Made by a program: the position numbers and the translations under genes. Positions 17,099-26,005 of a stretch of 64,000 nucleotides of DNA are shown here, one piece after another. The stretch is from Opitutaceae bacterium (GTDB lineage: Bacteria; Verrucomicrobiota; Verrucomicrobiia; Opitutales; Opitutaceae). Under the pieces are notes generated by a model. That model had not been told where the DNA came from. It saw nothing but the letters and a program-made list of their open reading frames with translations, and did not search any database. The DNA lies in assembly GCA_027490995.1 (NCBI GenBank), contig JAIXWY010000009.1, forward strand, positions 1 through 64,000, given 5' to 3'. Every line of letters starts with the position of its first letter. The stretch's first letter is position 1.

Positions 17099-19311
17099 GG
17101 CCACGGGCTTTGGCATTCTGGCGGACCTTGGAGCACGTGCGCGCCCGACTGAGACTTGCGCCCGTGGCGTGGCTTGCCCCGCTCGCTCTCGCGACGATGG
17201 CACACGCGCAGTCCGACGACGGCAACGCGCGGTCCCCTGGCGCGACGGCAACGGTGGGCCCAGCGCCCGCACTGCCGGCCCTCGTGGTGGCGGCCGCGCG
17301 TGCCCCGGTGCAAGTCGCCGATCTCGCGGTCGCGGTGGACCTTTTCTCTGCGGAGCGGCTGCAGGCCTCGCCGGGGCGTGCGGTGGATGCGGTGCTACGT
17401 GAATCCCCGGCATTCAGTCTCTTCCGCCGCAGCGGCAGCCTCGTCGCCAATCCCACCGCCCAAGGCGTTTCCTTGCGGGGCCTTGGACCGAGCGGTGCGA
17501 GTCGGTCGCTGGTGCTCCTCGATGGAGTCCCGCTCAACGATCCCTTTGGAGGCTGGGTTGCGTGGGGCAAGGTACCCGGGCTCGCGCTCGCGGGTGCGGA
17601 GATCCTGCGCGGCGGCGGTTCGGCGGAGTGGGGCAACGCTGCGCTCGGTGGCACCGTGGCGCTCTTTACGGATTTCCCGACGGACGCGGGCACCGCGCGG
17701 GCCGCGTCGAATCGTTCCAACGCGAGCTCTGGCCGGCTCCGCGCGTCGGGTGGCTCGTCCCGCACCTCCGAGGGTGAAGGACTCTTCCTCGCCCCAGTCG
17801 GCCGCGACGGCGTGGTCCGCACCAGCGTTTCCGCCCTCACGACCGCGGGCGACTTCGCGCTCTCTCCCGCCCAGCGCGGCGCGGTTGATCGCCGCCTCGA
17901 TCTGCGCCAGCGTCTGCTGCAGAGCTCGTGGCACCAGCGCCTGGGCGCGGCGTCGCCGATCCGACTGACCCTCACCGTTCGCGGCTTCGAGGAGGAGCGC
18001 GGCAATGGTACAGACCTGCAGCGCAATGCATCCCGCGAGCGCTTCGCCTCCATCGCTCTCGCGGCGAATCCGACCACGGTGCTTTCCTGGACGGCGAATG
18101 TCTACGCGCAGCGCCAGGAGCTGCGCAGCCTCTTCACCTCGGTCGATTTCTCCCGCCGGTTCGAGACTCCAGCCAATGATCAATTCGCGGTGCCGAGCAC
18201 CGCGGGCGGCGCGAACGCCACGCTCAGCCTGCGCCATGCCGGCACCGCCCGCCCCAGATCGACGTTCGGTACGGACGTCCGGACGATCCGCGGCGAGACG
18301 CGCGAGGACTTTCTCTGGTCGGGAACCCGCTTTACCCGCCGCCGCTTCGCCGGTGGCGCGCAGCAATTCCTCGGTGTCTTTGCCCAGCACGAACGCTCGC
18401 TCGGTGACGGGCTGCGCGCCTCCGCCGCGCTCCGCCTCGACCGCTGGTCGAACACGGACGGCCATCGCCGCGAGTGGGACTCGGTCACACTCACCCCCAC
18501 GCGCGACGACCGTTTCGCCGACCGCCAGGGCACGTCGCTGAATCCACGTCTCGGATTCACGATGCCGTGGCGACTCGGGGCGGTCGCAGGGGATGCTTCG
18601 CCACGTCTGCGCCTCGCCACGTACCGGGCGTTCCGCCTGCCGACGCTGAATGAATTCCATCGCCCGTTTCGCGTGGGTAACGTCAACACGGAGGCCAATC
18701 CGCTGCTTCAGCCAGAACAGGTCCGCGGTTTCGAAGGCGGGATCGACCTGCCGCTGGGTGCGCTGCGGACGTCGGTCACCGTCTTTCGGCAGGACCTCCA
18801 CGACGCCGTCGCGAACGTGACGCTGTCGCGCACCCCGTCGCTGGTGAGCCGCCAGCGCCGCAACCTTGAGGCCGTGCGGGTGGACGGCGTGGAGGCCGGG
18901 CTGTGGTGGGAACCCTCGCGCGCGTGGTCGTTTCGCGTCGAGGCGATGTTCAGTGACGCCACCGTGCGGAAGGCAATCAGCCAAGTGGCGCTGGAAGGGC
19001 GGCGCCTGGCGCAGGTGCCCCGGTTCGTCGGGACGGCCGGAGCGTCGTGGCGAGACCCCGCCTTCGGCACGCTGGAGGTGCGCCTCCGCCACACGTCGAC
19101 GCAGTACGAAGATGACGAGAATCTGCTGCCGCTGGAACCGGCCACGGGTGTCGATGTCCAATGGAGTCGATCCCTTGCGCGTTGGCTCGAGGGTTTCCTC
19201 ACGGTGGAAAACGCGACTCAGGCATCCCTCCAGACCGGCCGCACGAGCGATGGCCTCATTTCCCTCGACGCCCCACGGCGCTTCCGGCTCGGCGTGCGCT
19301 CCCGCTGGTGA
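17095..19311 (+). CDS. TonB-dependent outer-membrane receptor
   Basis: 738 aa. A long n-region and signal peptide ending near AHAQS are followed by a plug domain: VVAAARAPVQ (possible TonB box), then VLLDGVPLNDPFGGW, LAGAEILRGGGSAEWGNAALGG. The roughly 22-strand barrel occupies residues 230-738, ending in an aromatic residue after FRLGVRSRW as outer-membrane proteins do. The BtuB/FepA-like organisation indicates import of siderophores, cobalamin or oligosaccharides. No riboswitch or Fur-like site is evident upstream because the gene overlaps rsuA. Next is a ROK kinase gene, so sugar uptake is plausible but unproven. Confidence 0.87.
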   Translation: MRPRALAFWRTLEHVRARLRLAPVAWLAPLALATMAHAQSDDGNARSPGATATVGPAPALPALVVAAARAPVQVADLAVAVDLFSAERLQASPGRAVDAVLRESPAFSLFRRSGSLVANPTAQGVSLRGLGPSGASRSLVLLDGVPLNDPFGGWVAWGKVPGLALAGAEILRGGGSAEWGNAALGGTVALFTDFPTDAGTARAASNRSNASSGRLRASGGSSRTSEGEGLFLAPVGRDGVVRTSVSALTTAGDFALSPAQRGAVDRRLDLRQRLLQSSWHQRLGAASPIRLTLTVRGFEEERGNGTDLQRNASRERFASIALAANPTTVLSWTANVYAQRQELRSLFTSVDFSRRFETPANDQFAVPSTAGGANATLSLRHAGTARPRSTFGTDVRTIRGETREDFLWSGTRFTRRRFAGGAQQFLGVFAQHERSLGDGLRASAALRLDRWSNTDGHRREWDSVTLTPTRDDRFADRQGTSLNPRLGFTMPWRLGAVAGDASPRLRLATYRAFRLPTLNEFHRPFRVGNVNTEANPLLQPEQVRGFEGGIDLPLGALRTSVTVFRQDLHDAVANVTLSRTPSLVSRQRRNLEAVRVDGVEAGLWWEPSRAWSFRVEAMFSDATVRKAISQVALEGRRLAQVPRFVGTAGASWRDPAFGTLEVRLRHTSTQYEDDENLLPLEPATGVDVQWSRSLARWLEGFLTVENATQASLQTGRTSDGLISLDAPRRFRLGVRSRW

Positions 19312-19389
19312 CGGCGTCGGTTGGCGCGTTGACGAAGGCCCCGGCCCAGACCACGCTCCCGCCCTCGCCTCCCGCGCGACCCTTCCACC

Positions 19390-20439
19390 ATGAGCTCCTC
19401 CCTTTCCGGCGTTTACATTGGAACCGACAGTGGCGCCACCACGTCCAAAACCGGCGGCGTCCGTGCCGACGGCTCGATCATCTCGATGAAGCTCCGGCAG
19501 AGCTCGACGAATTCCGCGGCCGGGACGGCGGCGGTGATCCGTGGCTGGGTCGAGGGCGCCGAGGGCTTTCTGAAGGACAATGGGCTGGGCTGGGATCAGG
19601 TGCGCGGCGTGGGCTTGGCCATTCCCGGCCCCTATCAGAGCTATGGCGTGCTGGATCGATCGGCCAACCTGCCCCCCGCCTTCGCCGGTTGGAATTTCCA
19701 CGCGGAGTACAGCCGCGCCCTCGCGGAACGCGCCGGCCGTCCGCTTCCCCTCGTCGCCGGCAACGACGGTAACTACGGCGGCGTCGCCGAGGCCGCCCGC
19801 GTGCGCGGCGAGCGCAAGGCCGGCGTGGTCATGCTCGCGCCCGGCTCCGGGCTGGGTTGCGCCTACGTCGACCCGAACGGTCTGCCGCTCGACGGTGACA
19901 ACTTTGCCGGGATGGAGGCGGGTCACATGCCGGCCGCCGTCCACCTTCTCGGCCTTCCCACCTATCGCTGCGGCTGCGGCCGTGACTGGGGCTGTATTGA
20001 GGCTTACACGACGATCTCCGGTCTGCCACAATTGCTGGCCGACATGCTGAAGCGCCACCCGGGCCACGAACTGGCCACGTCGACCGCCTCTGAGAAGGAG
20101 AAGGTCCTCTCGCTCCGTTCCCGCGCCCAGAAGGGTGACCCGCTCGCGCTGGAAATCTTTGACCTGCAGGCCAAGGCGCTCGGGCTGCACGTGGCGTCCC
20201 TCGCCGTCGCCCTCGATCCCGAGTTCTTCGTGATCGGCGGCGGTCTGATCGATCCGGAGGCCACCACGCCGGAATTCCGCGATCGTTACCTGGGGCTGAT
20301 CCGTTCGACCGCGCGCCCGTACCTATTCCCGGGGCAGCGCAACAACATCAAGATCGTCCCCGCGACGCTCGGCGAACTCTCCCAAGCCATCGGCGCCGCT
20401 CTCGTGTCTCTTTACACTGAACGTCTCCGGACCGCCTGA
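19390..20439 (+). CDS. ROK family sugar kinase
   Basis: 349 aa. The N-terminal ATP-binding motif GTDSGATTSKTGG matches the ROK phosphate-1 region. AIPGPYQ, the GNDGNY catalytic Asp region, APGSGLG and the zinc-binding cluster CGCGRDWGCIEAY identify a ROK (repressor/ORF/kinase) enzyme. There is no N-terminal helix-turn-helix, so it is a kinase, not a repressor. Likely substrates are glucose, fructose or N-acetyl sugars. It lies 78 bp after the TonB receptor gene on the same strand and may be co-transcribed. Start ATG 19390 follows CCCTTCCACC with no Shine-Dalgarno. Confidence 0.86.
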   Translation: MSSSLSGVYIGTDSGATTSKTGGVRADGSIISMKLRQSSTNSAAGTAAVIRGWVEGAEGFLKDNGLGWDQVRGVGLAIPGPYQSYGVLDRSANLPPAFAGWNFHAEYSRALAERAGRPLPLVAGNDGNYGGVAEAARVRGERKAGVVMLAPGSGLGCAYVDPNGLPLDGDNFAGMEAGHMPAAVHLLGLPTYRCGCGRDWGCIEAYTTISGLPQLLADMLKRHPGHELATSTASEKEKVLSLRSRAQKGDPLALEIFDLQAKALGLHVASLAVALDPEFFVIGGGLIDPEATTPEFRDRYLGLIRSTARPYLFPGQRNNIKIVPATLGELSQAIGAALVSLYTERLRTA

Positions 20440-20460
20440 CGGCATCCTCCGGAGCGGCGA

Positions 20461-20480
20461 GGCGGGCCGCGCAGCCCGCC
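20461..20480 (+). terminator. Terminator-like GC hairpin after ROK gene
   Basis: GGCGGGC at 20461-20467 pairs with GCCCGCC at 20474-20480 around a 6-nt loop. It starts 21 bp past the ROK stop codon and precedes the MuiA-like gene. No T-run follows, so termination strength is doubtful. Confidence 0.35.
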
Positions 20481-20524
20481 GCGCTCACCCTGCCCGCGCG
20501 CACCGTCTCGTCCCCGTCGCTCCC

Positions 20525-22240
20525 ATGCCCTCCCGCCCCATCGCGTTCCTGCTCACCGTCACCCTGATCGTCGGCGCCCTCTTCGCGCCGTCCCACGGCA
20601 CTGCTGCTCCCGTCACCGTCACGTCCCGCATCACCGCCGTCGCCGTCTATCCGGACCGCGCAGTGCTCACCCGCCTCGGCCGCGTCGAACTCCCCGCCGG
20701 CGATTCCGAACTAGTCCTCGACGGGCTGCCCGCCGCGTTGGTCGATGAGTCGCTCCAGGTCTCCGGTCGGGGCACCGCCGCCGCGACCATCCTCGACGTC
20801 AATCTCCGCCGCACGTTCCTCGAGGCCTCCCTGGACCCGCGGCTGCGCACGCTCGAGGAGGAACTCGCCAGCCTGCAACGCGAGGACGAGGCGATCGCCG
20901 CCCGGCTGGGGCAACTCGATCAGCAGCGTTCCCTCCTGCAAAGAATCGAGAACGCGCTGACTGCGCCGCCAGCGAAGGACTCCCCCGCCGTGCGTCCCTC
21001 GCTCGACGAGTGGCAGCGGCTGCTCGCCTTCCAAGCCGAGAACCTGACGCGGATCGCCGGCGACCAGCAATCCCTGCAGCAGCAGCGCACCACGCTCGCG
21101 GCCAAGATCGCCGCCACCGAAGCGCAGCTGAACGAAATCAAGGGACGCACCCCGCCACGGCGCAGCCAGAAAGCCGCCACCCTCAGGGTGAGCGCCTCCC
21201 GCGCGGGAACGCTCGACCTCACCGTCTCCTACACCACGCCCGGCGCCTCGTGGAGCGCCGCTTACGACGCCCGCCTCCGGGCTGAGACGCGCGCCATCGA
21301 TGTCACCTACTACGGGGTGATCCGCAATGGCACTGGCGAGGACTGGAATGGCGTCGCGCTCACACTGTCCACCGCCCGCCCGGCTCTCGGCGGCGGGGCG
21401 CCGACGCTCAGTCCGTGGGTCGTCGAGCCGGTACGGCCGATGCCGATGGCCTACGCAGTCCAAGGTGCCGCGACGAGCGAGCTCAAGTCCATGCGGCGGG
21501 CTGCCAGCATCGCGAGCGACTCCATGCCCCCAGCGGCCGCCGCGCTGAGCGAGGAAGCCGACGCCGTCGTCGCGCAGGCGAGCGTGCAAACCGGGCTCTC
21601 CAGCGCCACGTTTCGCATCGAGGCTCCCCTCTCCCTGCCGAGCGACCGCAGCGCCCAAAAGGTCGTCATCACGACGCTCAATTGCCCGGCAGACCTGCGC
21701 TACGAAACTGCGCCCAAGCTCATCGAGGCCGCCTACCTCAGCGCCTCCAGCACCAATCGCAGCGACTTCCCTTGGCTGGCCGGTCCGGTGAACGCGTTCC
21801 TCGGCGACACCTTCGTCGCCACCAGCGCCCTTCGCGCCGTGATGCCAGGCGAAGCGTTCACCTTGTCGCTCGGCGTCGACGATAGCATCGCCGTGAAGCG
21901 CCGCATCGTGAAGCGTTTCACGGAGGAAACGGGCCTGACCAGCAGCGGCCGGCGCGTGACGCACGAGTACCTCGTCACGCTGACCAACAACAAAAAAACG
22001 GCGGAACGCATCGTCGTCCGCGAGCCCACGCCCGTTTCCCGCGACGAAAAGATCGTGGTCAAGGTCATCACGCCAGCGGAGCGAGATATCAGCTCTGCCA
22101 CCGTCCAGAAGGAGATTGCGCGCGAAGCGGACGGTATCCTCGCCTGGCGGATTGACCTGAAGCCGGGAGAAAAACGCGAGGTGCCGATCAAACTGACGAT
22201 CGAGCACCCGGCGGATCTCAACGTCACGGGGCTGGACTGA
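20525..22240 (+). CDS. MuiA-like DUF4139 protein
   Basis: 571 aa. A signal peptide (FLLTVTLIVGALFAPSHGTAA) is followed by a DUF4140-type N-terminal domain (AVAVYPDRAVLTRLGRVELPAG), a coiled-coil (about 100-210, rich in LEEEL, LGQLDQQ, LAAKIAA), then the DUF4139 beta-rich domain (TLDLTVSYTTPGASW to the C-terminus). This is the mucoidy-inhibitor A family. MuiA homologues affect exopolysaccharide when overexpressed; the biochemical activity is not established. Predicted periplasmic or outer-surface. It overlaps the convergent photolyase-like gene by 17 bp (22224-22240). Confidence 0.83.
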   Translation: MPSRPIAFLLTVTLIVGALFAPSHGTAAPVTVTSRITAVAVYPDRAVLTRLGRVELPAGDSELVLDGLPAALVDESLQVSGRGTAAATILDVNLRRTFLEASLDPRLRTLEEELASLQREDEAIAARLGQLDQQRSLLQRIENALTAPPAKDSPAVRPSLDEWQRLLAFQAENLTRIAGDQQSLQQQRTTLAAKIAATEAQLNEIKGRTPPRRSQKAATLRVSASRAGTLDLTVSYTTPGASWSAAYDARLRAETRAIDVTYYGVIRNGTGEDWNGVALTLSTARPALGGGAPTLSPWVVEPVRPMPMAYAVQGAATSELKSMRRAASIASDSMPPAAAALSEEADAVVAQASVQTGLSSATFRIEAPLSLPSDRSAQKVVITTLNCPADLRYETAPKLIEAAYLSASSTNRSDFPWLAGPVNAFLGDTFVATSALRAVMPGEAFTLSLGVDDSIAVKRRIVKRFTEETGLTSSGRRVTHEYLVTLTNNKKTAERIVVREPTPVSRDEKIVVKVITPAERDISSATVQKEIAREADGILAWRIDLKPGEKREVPIKLTIEHPADLNVTGLD

Positions 22241-23468
22241 CCGCGCGGGCGCGCAGTCCCGGCGCGACTTCTGACCAGAAGCTGAAAAATCCCCGGCGGG
22301 CCGCGGGGAAGTACTGTTGGTCCCACGGCCGCCGGAGCCAGACCACCCTGACGCTCGCCTGCGTCAGTGCACGGTCCATGTCGTCTGCGACGTCGCGCCA
22401 CGGACCCACCGTCGGACGCACGGCTACAACGGTGCCAATCCGCTCCGCCCGCACCCAGTCGCACGCCGCCGCGCCAATGCCATCCTCCATCCGCCCGGCA
22501 CGGACCGCCGCATCCCAGCGGGCCGCCCCCCGCGCCGCCCCGTCCGCCAGAGCCGCCTGCGAGAAGCGTGTCACCGCCTCGCTCCAACCCATCGCGTGGT
22601 CCACGGACGCAGGCCACGCCGCCCAGATGCTCTCTGGGTGCAGGCCGCCGAGATCGCATTGCTCGACCGAGAGATCCTCCGGATGCAGCCAGAGCCCGAT
22701 CCGGCCGGACGAGCCCGCGCCGTTGCCGGAGCGCGGGGCGGATGCCTCCGCCGGCGGGGAGGGGATCCACAACGGCTCCAGCGGCGGGGGCGATGGCTCC
22801 GTCAGCGGCGCCGCCGTCGTGGCGAGAAAACCGGATGGGTCGTATCTGCCTTCCGAATACTCCCGAATGTTATCCGCCCTCGCGAGGTACGTCTTGCCGG
22901 TGGTGTGGAGCCCGGCGACCCAGCGCCACGACAACGTGTTTGAGGCGGGGTCGCCGTCGAGCAAGTGGCGGAGGAAAAAGTCCGCCCCGAGCTCCCACGG
23001 CAGGCGCAACGTGAAGATCCAGATGCTCGCAAACCACATCCGCGCATGGTTGTGCAGCCACCCGGTCGCGACCAGTTGGCGGGCCCAGTCATCAAACCCC
23101 GGAATCCCGGTGCTCCCGCTGATCGCCCGTGTATAACCTTCGGGGGGTGACTCGGCCCGGAGCCGCGTCAACGCCACGCGGTAGCGCGCCCAGGCCTCCG
23201 GGTGCTGCTCGAGCCAGCCCTTCCAGTACGTGCGCCAACAGACCTCCTGCACGAACTTCTCCGCCTCGGCCCATGGATGGCGCCGGAGCACGGCGGCGCA
23301 CACTTCCTCCTCGCTGATGAGGCGTCGCTGGAGCCACGGGGACAAGCCGGAGACGGTGGGACGGAAGGGCCGGTCGTAACCTCGTTCGCGGCCATAAGCC
23401 GGAACATGGGGAAGGAACTCCTCGAGGCGGTTCAGGCCCGCCGGACGGGTCGGTAGAGGAGGGGCCAT
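22224..23468 (-). CDS. Photolyase/cryptochrome-like FAD protein with domain order reversed
   Basis: 414 aa. Residues about 20-215 match the FAD-binding helical domain of DNA photolyases/cryptochromes: QEVCWRTYWKGW, WLHNHARMWFASI, DGDPASNTLSWRWVAG, YLARADNI and RYDPSG. The usual N-terminal alpha/beta antenna domain is absent in front. A proline-rich linker (220-255) is followed by a C-terminal domain (256-405) that looks like that missing alpha/beta domain: RIGLWLHPEDL, a central helix and strand, then VVWLRRPWDQQYFPAARRGF. It could repair pyrimidine dimers or act as a light sensor. Start ATG 23468; no longer in-frame domain lies upstream. Convergent with the MuiA-like gene. Confidence 0.78.
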   Translation of the reverse strand: MAPPLPTRPAGLNRLEEFLPHVPAYGRERGYDRPFRPTVSGLSPWLQRRLISEEEVCAAVLRRHPWAEAEKFVQEVCWRTYWKGWLEQHPEAWARYRVALTRLRAESPPEGYTRAISGSTGIPGFDDWARQLVATGWLHNHARMWFASIWIFTLRLPWELGADFFLRHLLDGDPASNTLSWRWVAGLHTTGKTYLARADNIREYSEGRYDPSGFLATTAAPLTEPSPPPLEPLWIPSPPAEASAPRSGNGAGSSGRIGLWLHPEDLSVEQCDLGGLHPESIWAAWPASVDHAMGWSEAVTRFSQAALADGAARGAARWDAAVRAGRMEDGIGAAACDWVRAERIGTVVAVRPTVGPWRDVADDMDRALTQASVRVVWLRRPWDQQYFPAARRGFFSFWSEVAPGLRARAVSPAP

Positions 23469-23651
23469 GGATCAGGATACCGATCCGGGGCAGGAGCGCC
23501 AACGGCGACGGCGGATTCTGAGAGGCGAGCCATGACGAAAGGTTCCGACGCGTCGTTGGTCCGCGAACCTATCCGTCACCGAGAAACGCGCCGGCGCGGG
23601 CGGGTGCAGACGATCGGAGAAGCTGTGGCCCAAGCCTCTCCGGGCGAGGGT

Positions 23652-24605
23652 TCATCGCGTTTCCATCCCGGGCGCGGCGAGACCACTCCACGCCTCGCGA
23701 TAGAACTCCCAGTGGCGGTCGCCCAACGCCTGCAACGTACGCATCGGATGGTGTCCCACTCCCTCTAGGACAATCCATTCATGGGGAATGCCAAGGCTCT
23801 GCAGATGGGCGTGGAACGCGGCGTTATTCGCGTAGGTCTCGTCGGAGGTGCCGACCACGAGGCGGACCCGTGAACCCTCGGCGATACGCGCGGCGTTGCG
23901 CTCGGCCAACGCGCGGGGACTGACACTCAGAAAATACTCTGAGGCCCCGCCGTAGACACTCGCCATGATTTCCTCGGCGCGGGCTTGGTTGGCCCGCGGT
24001 GCGTCCTCCCGCAGGTCAGGCTGGAGGGGCCCGGCACCCATCAACGAGACCGCCCCGAATAACTCGGGGAACTTGAAGCCGAGTCGGGCCGCTCCGTAGC
24101 CACCCATGCTGAAACCATCGAGCACCCGACCCTCACGCGTGGTGACCGTCCGATACGTGGCGTCAACGTGCGGGATCAACTCCGTTACGATGACCGTCTC
24201 CAGCGGGACCGTCCCATTCTTCCAGTCCACGTACATCCCGAACTTCAGCCCGTTCACGAACACGACCAGGCACGGCGGCAGCCGACCCGAGGCGATCGCC
24301 GCGTCAATCAGCCGCGCCATCGGCTCAATGCCCGGCAAGCCCCCACCGGAGCCATGCAGCCAATAGACGACCGGGAAGCGGCGCGCGGCGTCGTTGGCAT
24401 ACGCCGCCGGGACGTAGACGTGGTAGCTGACGAGGCAGCCCGCCGCCGCGCTGGGAAACGTCTGTTGTGTGACCCGCGGCGCCGTGACCGCGGGTGTCAC
24501 CCACTCGACGCGCGCATCCACGGCGGCGGCCGCGGCCGGCGGAGCCGCGATCCCCGCGGCCACGACCATCAGCAACCGATGAAGATAACGGTGACGCTTT
24601 ACCAT
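23652..24605 (-). CDS. Secreted esterase, CE1/esterase-D-like
   Basis: 317 aa with a signal peptide (LLMVVAAGIAAPPAAAAA). Alpha/beta hydrolase of the esterase-D/feruloyl-esterase type: oxyanion-region WLHGSGGG, nucleophile DGFSMGGYGAARLG, acid region VGTSDETYANN, and histidine in GVGHHPM. Such enzymes remove feruloyl or acetyl groups from plant polysaccharides. Its start overlaps the end of the upstream esterase gene by 7 bp (24599-24605), so the two form an operon. The order suggests coordinated ester cleavage. Confidence 0.8.
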   Translation of the reverse strand: MVKRHRYLHRLLMVVAAGIAAPPAAAAAVDARVEWVTPAVTAPRVTQQTFPSAAAGCLVSYHVYVPAAYANDAARRFPVVYWLHGSGGGLPGIEPMARLIDAAIASGRLPPCLVVFVNGLKFGMYVDWKNGTVPLETVIVTELIPHVDATYRTVTTREGRVLDGFSMGGYGAARLGFKFPELFGAVSLMGAGPLQPDLREDAPRANQARAEEIMASVYGGASEYFLSVSPRALAERNAARIAEGSRVRLVVGTSDETYANNAAFHAHLQSLGIPHEWIVLEGVGHHPMRTLQALGDRHWEFYREAWSGLAAPGMETR

Positions 24606-25561
24606 AACGTGCCCAGCCAGCGGTCAACGATGGTCGTACCCGGATACGAGGGATCGCCGAGCCGCACGTTGATTTCCATGTGCCCCGACAATCCGCGACC
24701 CGACAGGCCTCGTACCTCCACCGCCGCGCCGGCGGCGCGCAAGGCCTCGCCCAGTGCCCGCGATTGCTGCGCGGAGTCGGAGCGCTCCACGTGCAGGATC
24801 AGGAAAGATCGCGCATTCGGCGCCGTCGCGTGCGAGAGCGGCGAGAGCGCCCGCTGCCGCGCCGGATCCGAGCCAAAGGCCTCACGATACGTGCGTCGCA
24901 GCCGGGGCCCGGCTTCCTTGAGCTGCGCGGCCACGTCGTAGCCCGCTCCGTCCAGCAAGACGATCCCGGCCAGATCACCGAGCCGAAGACCGGCGGTTTC
25001 GAGATACCGGCCATCCGTGCCCACCAACGCCGCCAGATGCGCTCCAGCGCTGTGACCCATGAGCACGACCCGCTTCCGGTCGAAGCCGAGCGAAGTCGCC
25101 CGCTCCAGCAGATACTTTAGCGCCATGGCGACGTCCTGCGCCTGCGTCTCGACATTCACCGCCGGGACCAAGCGATAGTTCAACGAGGCAAACGCATAAC
25201 CGGTGGACAGATAGTGGGGCACCTGCTGCGAGCGCTGCGTCCCCCGCTTGTCGCCATTCTGCCACCCGCCGCCGTGGACGAAGACGATGAGCGGCGCGGC
25301 CGTGCCGCGCGCCCGCCAGAAGTCCAGCGCCTGCAGGGGCTCTGCTCCATACGCGAGGGTCTCAGGAGCCGCAGTCGGCGGATCCTGCGACGCCCGTGCC
25401 GTCGCGGTGCTCGACAGCCACAGCGCCACGGCCGCGAGGAACGCGGGCCACCGTCCGCTCACCGCGCGCCGGATCAGAATATTCAGGGCCTGACCCGCGA
25501 CTTCACCTCTGCGAAAGAACGCGGGCGATCCTCTCATCCAGTCGGGAGCGTGGGATGTCAT
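24599..25561 (-). CDS. Secreted alpha/beta hydrolase (esterase/lipase)
   Basis: About 320 aa. A hydrophobic signal segment (WPAFLAAVALWLSSTATA) precedes an alpha/beta hydrolase with oxyanion motif HGGGWQNGDKRG, nucleophile GHSAGAHLAALVG, and probable Asp/His near HVERSDSA and SGHMEI. It belongs to the BD-FAE/carboxylesterase group; substrate unknown. The start is uncertain: ATG 25561, ATG 25537, or a GTG at 25462 directly before the signal segment. I use 25561 because the hydrophobic core then has an RR-containing n-region. It overlaps the downstream esterase by 7 bp. Confidence 0.75.
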   Translation of the reverse strand: MTSHAPDWMRGSPAFFRRGEVAGQALNILIRRAVSGRWPAFLAAVALWLSSTATARASQDPPTAAPETLAYGAEPLQALDFWRARGTAAPLIVFVHGGGWQNGDKRGTQRSQQVPHYLSTGYAFASLNYRLVPAVNVETQAQDVAMALKYLLERATSLGFDRKRVVLMGHSAGAHLAALVGTDGRYLETAGLRLGDLAGIVLLDGAGYDVAAQLKEAGPRLRRTYREAFGSDPARQRALSPLSHATAPNARSFLILHVERSDSAQQSRALGEALRAAGAAVEVRGLSGRGLSGHMEINVRLGDPSYPGTTIVDRWLGTLW

Positions 25562-26005
25562 GGGTACACAAGTGACGCTCGCCACGCCCCGGCAGTTTCG
25601 CGATCTCGCCGAAAACGTCTCCGCGCCGGGCTCTCCCTCGAAGCCCGGGCAACCGTCTCGCCCAGTCACGCACCCACCGCGCGCGTACCCGCGGGTCGCA
25701 GCCCGGATCGCGTTGGGCCGTGCGGCTCCCACCGACACCTCCACATTCCGGAGCGCTGGCGGTTCCGGCTGTCACCGGGTCGAGAAACATCCGGGCGCAG
25801 GCTAGTCCCCGGCATCAGTCGCGACGCTTCGGGGCTCGCCTCCATCGCCGGCAATCCACGCGATTGGGTTGCCGCGGCCCGCCCACTTCAGGCAACATCA
25901 GACGTTCGTCCGGTTTCGGAAAAAACCCGTTCCTTCCGCACAACTCTTCGTCATTCTCTCTCCTCCGCCGCCGACTACCTTCCTCGTTCCATCCTCTCCG
26001 CACTC
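25562..26005. other. Divergent intergenic region, no gene supported
   Basis: About 440 bp between the esterase operon (minus) and the DUF1080 gene (plus). Open frames run through it but encode Arg/Pro-rich, non-conserved sequence typical of high-G+C shadow frames. I see no clear -35/-10 pair or structured RNA. The last ~60 bp before the DUF1080 start are C/T-rich (TCTCTCCTCC region near 25957). It probably carries promoters for both directions. Confidence 0.5.

Noticed and set aside
17395..20190. Minus-strand frame of about 930 aa opposite the TonB receptor and ROK genes
   Set aside because: Antisense to two confidently assigned genes; no domain or signal features.
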